Of a stretch of 6,065 bases of DNA, positions 1 to 5,880 are shown piece after piece. The position numbers and the translations under genes are program-made. Location of the stretch: NCBI GenBank assembly GCA_002839535.1, contig PGYF01000062.1, forward strand, positions 1 through 6,065, read 5' to 3'. Position 1 is the stretch's first letter. The number at the start of each line of letters is the position of its first letter. Under the pieces are notes generated by a model. It saw only the letters and a program-made list of their open reading frames with translations. It was not told the origin of the DNA and searched no databases. The DNA comes from Nitrospira bacterium HGW-Nitrospira-1. GTDB lineage: Bacteria > Nitrospirota > Thermodesulfovibrionia > Thermodesulfovibrionales > UBA6898.

Positions 1-27
1 GTTCTTCACAATGTCCTTTCCTGCCAT
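1..27 (-). CDS. 5' end of an unidentified gene (nine codons visible)
   Basis: An ATG at 27-25 opens a frame reading MAGKDIVKN that runs off the left edge. It is preceded by AAGGAGG, a near-perfect Shine-Dalgarno sequence, with about 4 nt between it and the ATG. The gene lies downstream of dus on the same strand, about 95 bp after the dus stop, and a candidate promoter sits in that gap, so it may be a separate transcription unit. Nine residues are too few for a family call. A short basic start of this kind occurs in HU/IHF-type DNA-binding proteins, among many others, but this is only a thought. The start itself is well supported. Confidence 0.6.
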
Positions 28-80
28 CCTGCCTCCTTCTAAAAAGAGGCGGTCTAACATTCTTAAAAGCGGACATTTCT

Positions 81-110
81 ATTTTGGTATGACATAAAAT
101 GTACTGCCAA
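81..110 (-). promoter_or_regulatory. Candidate sigma70-type promoter with an internal dyad, for the left-edge gene
   Basis: On the minus strand TTGGCA (110-105) and CAAAAT (86-81) are 18 bp apart and match the -35 and -10 consensus at 5/6 and 4/6 positions. The initiation point would be near 74, about 45 nt before the ATG of the left-edge gene. The stretch 84-110 is also an imperfect inverted repeat (TTGG...CCAA outer arms, ACAT...ATGT inner arms, nine pairs in all), which could be an operator. The dyad is not followed by a T-run, so it does not read as a terminator. Confidence 0.35.
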
Positions 111-122
111 AAATAAAGAAAA

Positions 123-1139
123 CTACATTTCCAGGAGATCATTGCCGCTAACAGACATAGCGGTTTGGCAATGGCGTTCATTCCCGCGGAATTCTGCGAT
201 CAGCTCCAGCATCTCCTCTTCGGTTTCTGCCCTGAAGGCCCTGTCCTTCAAAGGCTTTACATCACGGAACCCTTTGGTGTACCAGACGAACAGCTTCCGG
301 AACACCACCGGCGCCGCCACAGGGCCGTGATAATCGACAATTGACCTCAGGTGCGCTGCCATAATGTCAGCCACTTCATGTATGTGCGGCCTCTGCGGGA
401 CTTTGCCGGTCTTCAGAAATTCAGCCGTCTCTCTGAATATCCAGGGGTTTCCGAGCGCACCCCGTGCGATGGCAACGCAGTCGCATCCTGTCTCGTCAAA
501 CATCTTCTTTGCATGCAAGGGTGAAAAAACATCGCCGCTGCCGACAACAGGGATATTGAGCGCCTCCTTCACCTCCCTGATAACATCATAGTCCACACTT
601 CCGCTGTATCCCTGCGCCCTTGTCCTGCCATGGATGAACAGACCCTGAATTCCTGCATCCTGCGCGTAAAGCGCCGACTCCCTGGCATTGACTGACTTTT
701 CATCCCATCCAGCCCGAATCTTTACGGTCACCGGCGTATCAGTATGAGCAACGATCGCCTTTAACAGTTGTCCGAGTTTGCGGGGCTCTTTCATCATGCC
801 CGCTCCCTCGCCCTTGGACGTCACCTTTGTCACAGGGCAGGCCGCGTTAAAATCTATGATTTCGTACTCATATTTCCTGATAATATCAAGGGCCTTGAGG
901 ATGAACTCAAGGTCCGCACCAATGAGTTGTATGCCCAATGGCCTGTCCTCAGGCCGCGTCGCAATCATCTTCTCTGTCTTCCTGTTTTTATAGACAAGGG
1001 CCTTGGCGCTGATCATCTCGATAAAGGCGAGTTCACAGCCGTATCTGCGGCAGATCATCCGGAACGGCAGGTCAGTAATACCTGCCATGGGAGCAAGGAT
1101 AAAAGGGTAATTGAGCGTCAATGAACCGATCTTCAGCAT
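123..1139 (-). CDS. dusB: tRNA-dihydrouridine synthase, DusB type
   Basis: FMN-dependent cytoplasmic enzyme that uses NADPH to reduce specific uridines to dihydrouridine in the tRNA D-loop. I start it at the ATG at 1139, giving 338 residues, normal for DusB. Numbered from there, the FMN-binding TIM barrel opens with LAPMAGITDLPFR (about 16-28). The active-site loop NAACP holds the catalytic cysteine at about 101. TVKIR (Lys about 140) and IHGRTRAQGYSG (His about 170) are the usual flavin and substrate residues. GSGD (about 190-193) and IARGALGNPW (from about 214) bind the flavin phosphate. The C-terminal part is the helical tRNA-binding domain. The frame stays open to a TTG at 1175, but those 12 extra residues (MTPPCIPYKIPP) are not DusB-like and overlap a promoter. 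Exact uridine specificity cannot be read from sequence; Dus membership is secure. Confidence 0.93.
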   Translation of the reverse strand: MLKIGSLTLNYPFILAPMAGITDLPFRMICRRYGCELAFIEMISAKALVYKNRKTEKMIATRPEDRPLGIQLIGADLEFILKALDIIRKYEYEIIDFNAACPVTKVTSKGEGAGMMKEPRKLGQLLKAIVAHTDTPVTVKIRAGWDEKSVNARESALYAQDAGIQGLFIHGRTRAQGYSGSVDYDVIREVKEALNIPVVGSGDVFSPLHAKKMFDETGCDCVAIARGALGNPWIFRETAEFLKTGKVPQRPHIHEVADIMAAHLRSIVDYHGPVAAPVVFRKLFVWYTKGFRDVKPLKDRAFRAETEEEMLELIAEFRGNERHCQTAMSVSGNDLLEM

Positions 1140-1146
1140 AGGGGGT

Positions 1147-1175
1147 ATTTTATATGGAATGCAGGGAGGGGTCAA
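1147..1175 (-). promoter_or_regulatory. Promoter of dus, predicted to give a leaderless mRNA
   Basis: The minus strand carries TTGACC (1175-1170, 5/6 match to the -35 box), a 17-bp spacer and TAAAAT (1152-1147, 5/6 match to the -10 box). The usual initiation distance of 6-8 nt after the -10 box falls at 1141-1139, on or beside the A of the dus ATG. No Shine-Dalgarno sequence precedes that ATG (the bases just upstream read ACCCCCT), which fits leaderless translation. The promoter lies between the kinase-like gene and dus. Confidence 0.55.
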
Positions 1176-1204
1176 TTTTGCGGATTCAAAGCGGCTGATA
1201 AGAC

Positions 1205-2509
1205 CTACGCGCTTCCTTTCCCCATAAGCGCCTGTACCGGCTTTAGTCCATAGGGGCTGCCCTGCTCAATCGCTGTGAGCACTGTGCCGCCGCCGGTAAA
1301 GAAATAATAATTGGCATTGTCCATCACCGAAAGATAGAGCCCCGGGCAGAGGCTTTTGAATTCCTGGAGCGTGTCGCCGCCGCCGTACATCTTCATGGCT
1401 GTGCTGTTGCGGTCGATTGTATGGTCGAGCGCCTGAGAGCCTGCTGTAAAATGCGGGGTATACCCCATAACCGCGTTCACGAATATTGTTTTTGCAGTTC
1501 CGATAGCATTTTTCACCTGTTCGTCTTCAAATGACTTCGGGTCAATATCAAGAATATAGTTATATGCCTTGCCGGGGCTGAAATCCCGGGTCGAAATAGT
1601 CCTGTATCCGCCCTCGATACGCCCTTCGAGGCGATCGGATTCAACAATATACGGGAGTTCCACGATCTTGTTATCCAGCCTGTCCTTCGCAACAAGTTCT
1701 TTTGCCAGTTTTACATCATTATCAGAAACCCCTTTTATCCTGACGTCATATTTCGCGCAGAGAAAGGCGTTGTAGATCACCCCGCCGAGAATAAGGCGAT
1801 CTACCTTTTCATATATCGCATATAAGGGCCTTATCTTCGTGTCATACTTTGCCCCTGCAACCACCGCAAGAAACGGCCTTTCAGGGTTAAGCGCCCTGCT
1901 GAGGTTCATAATCTCCTGCTGCATCAGAAAACCTGCAAAGGAGGGAAGGTGTCTGGTGATATCATAGGTCGATACATGGGCCTGCCATGAACCAAAGGCA
2001 TCATTGATATAAATGTCAGCCAGGCCTGCAAGCTGCAAAGCGAAATTCGCCCTGATCTTGCCCTGGCCTTCCTCCCCCTGAAACCATCGAGTATTCGGCA
2101 GATATATCCCGCCTATCTTCCTCTCCCTGAGCTTTCTGATCGCAAGATTAATCGAGGTATCAATCCCTGCGATGCCTTTTTCAGGCTCAAAAGGGAATGA
2201 AGGGATATGGATTTTCATGTGAAGTTTCTGCTCAATATACCGGGCAATCGGTTCGACCGCCTCTTCCGGCCTTAAAAGTATCTTCCCTGTTTCTTTGGAT
2301 CTTGGTCTGCCGACATGCGTCATCATAATCGGCCTGCCGCCCCGTTCAACGATATAAAAAAGCGTGCGTATGGTGCGATCAATCCGGTACGGGTCGCGTA
2401 TTTCGCCGTTCTTTACAACGTTGTGATCGAACCTGACAAGGACAATCCTGTTGTTCAGGTCGGCGTTTTGAATCAACGGCAAATCAGGATGTAAGACCTC
2501 GGGTGTCAA
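1205..2509 (-). CDS. Divergent phosphoglycerate kinase-like protein
   Basis: Member of the phosphoglycerate kinase family, whose standard reaction is 1,3-bisphosphoglycerate + ADP to 3-phosphoglycerate + ATP in the cytoplasm. It has 434 residues against about 390-400 for usual bacterial PGKs. N-domain motifs kept: VLVRFDHN (Asp28, Asn30; usually RVDFN), Arg42, THVGRP (His65, Arg68) and NTRWFQGEE (Arg141). C-domain motifs kept: AGAKYDTK (Lys221, Lys225), VNAVMG (Asn345), GGGDT (Asp379) and TGGG (405-408). Two changes stand out. The HRAH motif, whose Arg contacts the substrate, reads SWQAH (174-178), and the Glu that follows WNGPMGVF is a Pro (about 352). It lies 18 bp after the chemoreceptor gene, with no gap or tpi neighbour. 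The longest frame starts at TTG (2509) without a Shine-Dalgarno; a TTG at codon 10, about 13 nt after GAGG, is an alternative. It may be a paralogue with altered activity, so I withhold the pgk symbol. Confidence 0.85.
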   Translation of the reverse strand: MTPEVLHPDLPLIQNADLNNRIVLVRFDHNVVKNGEIRDPYRIDRTIRTLFYIVERGGRPIMMTHVGRPRSKETGKILLRPEEAVEPIARYIEQKLHMKIHIPSFPFEPEKGIAGIDTSINLAIRKLRERKIGGIYLPNTRWFQGEEGQGKIRANFALQLAGLADIYINDAFGSWQAHVSTYDITRHLPSFAGFLMQQEIMNLSRALNPERPFLAVVAGAKYDTKIRPLYAIYEKVDRLILGGVIYNAFLCAKYDVRIKGVSDNDVKLAKELVAKDRLDNKIVELPYIVESDRLEGRIEGGYRTISTRDFSPGKAYNYILDIDPKSFEDEQVKNAIGTAKTIFVNAVMGYTPHFTAGSQALDHTIDRNSTAMKMYGGGDTLQEFKSLCPGLYLSVMDNANYYFFTGGGTVLTAIEQGSPYGLKPVQALMGKGSA

Positions 2510-2527
2510 TAGCGGACAACCAATTGC

Positions 2528-4330
2528 CTACGCCGTCAATTTTTCTGTTTCAGACAATTTGAATCGTTCCACAGAAGAAATAAGAGAATTTGATGTGTCT
2601 GAGAGAGAACCCGAGATCGTTGAAACATCTTTCACAAGATTCAACATTTCCCTTGTTATCCGCTGAACCTCTTCCATGGAACTCACAACCCTGGCTGTAA
2701 GTTCTCTCTGGGTATCTGCTGAGGCGTGAATCTCCGAGATAACTAAAACCGTATCTTTGATGGAAGAATCAATCTCCCTGAAGGCAGTTGTTGTGTCTGC
2801 TGAAAGTTTAGTCTCAATCTCAACATAATTCGTCTCTTCCTCAAGATATTTTGTTACTCCGGTGGATTCTACCTGAATAGCGCTGATGATCTCTCCTATC
2901 TGTTTCGTGGATTTTGACGCTTTTTCAGCAAGATTTCTGATCTCTTCAGCAATAACAACAAAACCCTTGCCATGCTCGCCTGCTTTCGCTGCCTCAATAG
3001 CGGCGTTGATAGCGAGAAGGTCGGTCTTGCTTGACACATCCGTAATCAGCTGTGAAACAGTGCCTATTTCCAGCAATCTTTCAGAAAGGTATTTCATTCT
3101 CTTGTTGATAGACTGAACAGTGGCCCTTATAAACTGCATGCCCTCTGTAGACTCAAGCACCAGATGATTTCCTTTTTCTACTGCCCGAACAACTGCATCG
3201 GAGATATTCTGTGCCTGACTTGCCTTCCGGGTGATATCAGTTGCTGAATCTGTAGCAGTCTCGACTGCTTCCCTCGCACGCTTTACTTCAAGGCTCTGCG
3301 CCTCAGATCCTCCCTCGATCTTTTGCAAAACACTTAGGATATTTTTACTTTCCGAGCTGACTTTCTCAGACGTAACCCTGACCTTTTCGACAAGCTCTGT
3401 GAGCCCCTCCAGCATGAGATTAAAGGCGTCTCCTACAGAACCAAACACATCCGATGTGACCTCAGCCTTTACAGTAAGGTCTCCTTCGGAAGCAGAGCTT
3501 AACAGGTTCAAAAAATTGATGATATTCTCCTGCGCCTTAGCCCTCTCTTCATCACTCTGAACAAGCTTTTTCAGCCGCTCGATAGTATTGTTAATAGTTT
3601 CTCCAAGTTCGCCCATCTCATCGCTTCGCGTCCACGCAACCTTTTTACTCAAATCACCCCTGCCTATAGCCTTTGCTACCATTGTCAAGTCCTGGAGAGG
3701 ATTCTTTATATGCTGCACAATAAGGAAAAAGAGCAATCCTCCCGACAACACAAGCGCAACTACAGCAATAATTACAGTTGTCTGTATCCTCTTATGAGTG
3801 AAAGCCTTCAACTGCTGTTGGGTTGCAGCGGTCTTCGCGCTCTGACTATTTATCATGTCAGCTATCTTATCCCTGAGATTAACCCATAGCGGCGTTTCAT
3901 CTTCCAAGGTCTCAATTGCGTCGTTTTTTTGTCCTTTAACAGAAAAACCCTGTGCCGCCAGCCTTACTTTATCTAATTCGTTCAAGTCGGATAAAAGCGC
4001 TTGCAGCTCTTTCGCCATAGCCGGCGGCGCAACTTTTATTGCGGCTTCGTTAGCCTGTGTAAATTCATTGACTGTCTCTTTGTATGTCTCTACAGTTGTC
4101 TGCGCCTCAGGCACCAGGATAATATGTCTTGTAGCGGCTCCACCCTGGATTCCGGAGGTGTACATTCTTTGAAGATTGTTAAGGAGAGCCAGATCTTTTT
4201 GAACAAAAGTCTGAAAGGCATTATTAACATTTATAGTTGCTATTAAGGCAATACCAATCGCAACAACAAATGCAGTGATCATTACTAATCCACCCGCAAA
4301 AAACCTTTTAGTAATGCTTAGTTTTAACAT
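2528..4330 (-). CDS. Methyl-accepting chemotaxis protein (transmembrane chemoreceptor)
   Basis: Inner-membrane receptor that signals to the CheA/CheW array and is adapted by CheR/CheB methylation. It has 600 residues. A short cytoplasmic N-terminus is followed by TM1 (about 11-34), a mostly helical periplasmic sensor (about 35-181, like four-helix-bundle MCP domains), TM2 (about 182-206), HAMP (about 207-260, ending in DEMGELGETIN...), a second HAMP-like unit (about 266-318, with EGDLTVKAE) and a long cytoplasmic coiled coil. The hairpin tip is at about 436-462 (TDLLAINAAIEAAKAGEHGK followed by GF). It ends in ETEKLTA, with no CheR-tethering pentapeptide. The ATG has an excellent ribosome binding site, GGAGGG at 4341-4336. 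No other chemotaxis gene is in the window. The upstream neighbour is a periplasmic binding protein, which may feed it ligand (inference); the ligand cannot be told from sequence. Confidence 0.95.
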   Translation of the reverse strand: MLKLSITKRFFAGGLVMITAFVVAIGIALIATINVNNAFQTFVQKDLALLNNLQRMYTSGIQGGAATRHIILVPEAQTTVETYKETVNEFTQANEAAIKVAPPAMAKELQALLSDLNELDKVRLAAQGFSVKGQKNDAIETLEDETPLWVNLRDKIADMINSQSAKTAATQQQLKAFTHKRIQTTVIIAVVALVLSGGLLFFLIVQHIKNPLQDLTMVAKAIGRGDLSKKVAWTRSDEMGELGETINNTIERLKKLVQSDEERAKAQENIINFLNLLSSASEGDLTVKAEVTSDVFGSVGDAFNLMLEGLTELVEKVRVTSEKVSSESKNILSVLQKIEGGSEAQSLEVKRAREAVETATDSATDITRKASQAQNISDAVVRAVEKGNHLVLESTEGMQFIRATVQSINKRMKYLSERLLEIGTVSQLITDVSSKTDLLAINAAIEAAKAGEHGKGFVVIAEEIRNLAEKASKSTKQIGEIISAIQVESTGVTKYLEEETNYVEIETKLSADTTTAFREIDSSIKDTVLVISEIHASADTQRELTARVVSSMEEVQRITREMLNLVKDVSTISGSLSDTSNSLISSVERFKLSETEKLTA

Positions 4331-4376
4331 TCTTTCCCTCCATGTTCATTTATAATTATAATGTCATAATGTTAAA

Positions 4377-4405
4377 ATAATATATAAGCTTCATACTATT
4401 GTCAA
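4377..4405 (-). promoter_or_regulatory. Strong sigma70-type promoter of the chemoreceptor gene
   Basis: The minus strand has TTGACA (4405-4400, perfect -35 box), a 17-bp spacer and TATTAT (4382-4377, 5/6 match to the -10 box). Transcription would start near 4370, giving a leader of about 40 nt that ends in the GGAGGG ribosome binding site. The leader is very AT-rich and holds a perfect 10-bp palindrome, TATAATTATA (4351-4360), and an ATTAT...ATAAT inverted repeat (4355-4370), which may be an operator or may only reflect composition. I did not see the TAAA and GCCGATAA elements of the flagellar sigma28 promoters that often drive chemoreceptor genes. Confidence 0.65.
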
Positions 4406-4440
4406 CTTTGCAAATTACCTCATCGAAAATCCAAATGAAA

Positions 4441-4482
4441 TTAAAGCATTGCCTTATTTAAAAAGCTGAACAAAAATTTCAC
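4441..4482 (-). CDS. Possible 13-codon micro-ORF with good ribosome binding site
   Basis: AGGAG (4493-4489) lies 6 nt before a GTG at 4482 that opens a 13-codon frame, MKFLFSFLNKAML, ending in TAA at 4443-4441. It lies between the solute-binding protein and chemoreceptor genes, upstream of the chemoreceptor promoter, so only read-through from the binding-protein gene or an unseen promoter would transcribe it. The peptide is hydrophobic. It may be chance: the region is AT-rich and short frames are common. The Shine-Dalgarno spacing is the only real support. Confidence 0.15.
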   Translation of the reverse strand: MKFLFSFLNKAML

Positions 4483-4575
4483 AATTGTCTCCTGGTAAAA
4501 AATGAGCAGGGAGGCAGGAATCTTGACATTGTCACGTTTTTGTCATCAGAACATCCCAGGATTGGGTACGCATTA

Positions 4576-5676
4576 TCAAAATCGGAGATGCATTATCGAA
4601 TTAAATTTTTCAATAATCAACTTTTTCTCGGCCAGTGTTTTTGCGAAATTAATTTTCATAGCCCTTTTTGTCGCGTCTTTAGGGGCAGGCAACCCTAATG
4701 CCGCCAACTCTACTGGAATAGGGACATCGTTCCGGACAGGAAGTGTGCCTGATGATACAATAATAGACTGCCCTTCCTTTGAGAGCACGAAATCAACGAA
4801 TAACTTGGCAGCATCTAAGTTGGCAGCCCCTTTAAAGATTGCTACAGGGCTCGGGATTACCAAAACCTCTTTCGGATACACAAAACCAATCGGAGCGCCT
4901 TTCCTGATTTCATCTACTACTATCTGATCAACACCAATTGAAACTTGCAACTTCCCTGATGCTGTATCCTTAACCACCTCGGTAGAGCCCTTTCCAATTT
5001 TTGCGTTATTTCCTTTCAATTTTTCAAAGTAATCCCAACCAAAGGTGTTGGCCAGCATAGCAACGCTTATCATTGCGGTGCCGGAGAAAGCAGGGTTTGC
5101 GATTCCGAAGCTTCCACTGAAGCGGCTATCAAGCAGATCATTCCATGATTTAGGGGGAATTTTGACTTCCTTTGTGTTATAAGCAATCCCGAGTGTAGCA
5201 AGGCGCGCAGGCGTAAAGTATGCGTCAGAACCATCTATGGTGGTATTCAGGGCAGAGGCCTCCGGAGACGCGTATTTTTGGAGCAGACCCTTTTGTTTTA
5301 GATTAAAGAAGCCAGTTACCTCGCTTGTCCACAAAACATCGGCACCTATATTCCCTGCCTCGCGCTCAACATTTACCCTGGCTTTGAGTTTTCCCGCACC
5401 TGCAGAATAGTAGTTTAAAGAAATATTTGGATATTTTTTCGTAAATGCATCTTTTAGCTTGTCCATCAAGGGTTTCTTCATGGATGTGTAAACCATCAGC
5501 TTTCCTTTTACGTCTGAGGGCGTTGTAATCGCTGCAGGTTTTGCAGGTTTTGCTTTCTTTAGCTCAGCCTTCTTCTCTGCCGGCATTGCTGGAGCATTTT
5601 TCTCTTGTGCAATTGCTGCTGTAGCAATTGCAAATACAAAGAAAACCACTGTCAAACTTACTAAAAACTTTTTCAT
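4576..5676 (-). CDS. ABC-type periplasmic solute-binding protein (COG1840-like)
   Basis: Extracytoplasmic binding protein resembling the substrate-binding components of the Fe(III)/phosphonate/thiamine-type ABC importer group. It has 366 residues. The signal peptide is MKK plus a hydrophobic core, with likely cleavage after AIA at residue 23; there is no lipobox cysteine. Residues 24-56 form a Lys/Ala/Pro-rich spacer. The binding domain starts at GKLMVYTSM (about 58) and contains GADVLWTSE (111-119), NTKEVKIPPKSWNDLL (about 167-182), KGAPIGFVYPKE (239-250) and LFVDFVLSKEGQ (292-303). The two-tyrosine iron site of FbpA-like proteins is not seen where expected (IGVDQIVVDE, 237 onward is KGAP), so classical ferric iron binding is unlikely. 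The ATG at 5676 has a G-rich ribosome binding site. No permease or ATPase gene is visible, and the next gene is a chemoreceptor. Family is secure; the ligand is unknown. Confidence 0.87.
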   Translation of the reverse strand: MKKFLVSLTVVFFVFAIATAAIAQEKNAPAMPAEKKAELKKAKPAKPAAITTPSDVKGKLMVYTSMKKPLMDKLKDAFTKKYPNISLNYYSAGAGKLKARVNVEREAGNIGADVLWTSEVTGFFNLKQKGLLQKYASPEASALNTTIDGSDAYFTPARLATLGIAYNTKEVKIPPKSWNDLLDSRFSGSFGIANPAFSGTAMISVAMLANTFGWDYFEKLKGNNAKIGKGSTEVVKDTASGKLQVSIGVDQIVVDEIRKGAPIGFVYPKEVLVIPSPVAIFKGAANLDAAKLFVDFVLSKEGQSIIVSSGTLPVRNDVPIPVELAALGLPAPKDATKRAMKINFAKTLAEKKLIIEKFNSIMHLRF

Positions 5677-5681
5677 GCGAG

Positions 5682-5690
5682 CCCCCCCTA
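5682..5690 (-). promoter_or_regulatory. Ribosome binding site made of a G7 run
   Basis: The minus strand reads TAGGGGGGG, then CTCGC, then the ATG of the solute-binding protein. The seven-G run supplies the Shine-Dalgarno core in several registers, 5-7 nt from the start codon. It supports the ATG at 5676 as the true start. A homopolymer here could change start spacing if its length varied. Confidence 0.6.
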
Positions 5691-5704
5691 CGAGTTTTTA
5701 TCCG

Positions 5705-5748
5705 AAGGTTATGAGATTATCCAAAGAAAAAATAAGGATTCTCACCTT
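5705..5748 (-). promoter_or_regulatory. Bulged 13-bp hairpin in the leader of the solute-binding protein gene
   Basis: On the minus strand the unbroken arm AAGGTGAGAATCC (5748-5736) pairs with GGAT-TCTC-ACCTT, which is interrupted by bulges AA (5718-5717) and ATA (5712-5710), around a 13-nt U-rich loop. All 13 pairs are Watson-Crick. It lies in the presumed 5' untranslated leader, about 28 nt before the ATG. It might control translation or message stability, or be a protein-binding site. It matches no riboswitch class that I recognise and has no U-run directly after it, so it is not a plain terminator. Confidence 0.4.
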
Positions 5749-5763
5749 TGCCATACCATAAGT

Positions 5764-5791
5764 ATAATATAAAATACATCAAAATACTCAA
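5764..5791 (-). promoter_or_regulatory. Candidate promoter of the solute-binding protein gene
   Basis: The minus strand carries TTGAGT (5791-5786, 4/6 match), a 16-bp spacer and TATTAT (5769-5764, 5/6 match). Transcription would start near 5757, giving a leader of about 80 nt that includes the bulged hairpin. TATACT (5766-5761) is an overlapping second -10 choice with a 19-bp spacer. The surroundings are AT-rich, so -10-like words are expected by chance; the -35 box is only fair. Confidence 0.4.
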
Positions 5792-5812
5792 GTTGGCTGT
5801 ATAAACTTGGAG
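5787..5812. repeat. Inverted repeat overlapping the -35 box
   Basis: CTCAAGTT (5787-5794) is complementary to AACTT-G-GAG (5804-5812), giving eight pairs with one extra G in the right arm, around a 9-bp centre. The left arm covers the candidate -35 box of the solute-binding protein gene. It could be a repressor or activator site. It also abuts the possible insertion-sequence end at 5812. Confidence 0.3.
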
Positions 5813-5836
5813 GTAGCGTCAAGCATTTTGTGTAAA
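5812..5836 (+). mobile_element. Possible terminal inverted repeat of an IS256/Mutator-family element
   Basis: The 25 bp begin GGTAGCGTC and end TTTTGTGTAAA. From memory, IS256-family termini share the pattern G-TA--GTC at the tip and TTGTGTAAA inside, and this stretch fits it in register. The element would extend to higher positions. No transposase is recognisable in the 229 bp that follow, so the visible part is a remnant, a non-autonomous derivative, or the end of an element whose coding part lies beyond the window. The partner inverted repeat and target duplication are not visible. The call rests on recalled motifs, not an alignment. Confidence 0.4.
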
Positions 5837-5880
5837 TTCCTTATTGTTAAAAGTTTGAGTATAAACTCCATTTAACTGCC

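Noticed and set aside
768..1124. Plus-strand open frame of 118 codons
   Set aside because: It lies wholly antisense to dus, whose protein motifs are clear; no recognisable product.
1140..1175. Extension of dus to the TTG at 1175 (12 more residues)
   Set aside because: The added residues are not DusB-like, there is no ribosome binding site, and the TTG is part of a good -35 box.
2487..2509. TTGACA at the start of the kinase-like gene as a -35 box
   Set aside because: The matching -10 position 17 bp on reads TGATTT, a poor match, unlike the good pair upstream of dus.
3231..3560. Plus-strand open frame of 109 codons (Ser/Thr-rich)
   Set aside because: It is antisense to the chemoreceptor coiled coil. 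Such frames are common opposite Ala/Ser/Glu-rich helices.
4489..4575. Terminator after the solute-binding protein gene
   Set aside because: Short stems are present (CCCA...TGGG near 4556-4567; a bulged CTCCTG...CAGGGAG near 4489-4513), but none is GC-rich and followed by a T-run.
4502..4927. Plus-strand open frame of 141 codons
   Set aside because: It is mostly antisense to the solute-binding protein coding sequence, and its translation shows no family features. It is a shadow frame.
5794..5822. Outward promoter from the possible IS end (TTGACG in the terminal repeat)
   Set aside because: At 17 bp the -10 position reads CAGCCA; the only TATA-like word is 13 bp away, which is too close.
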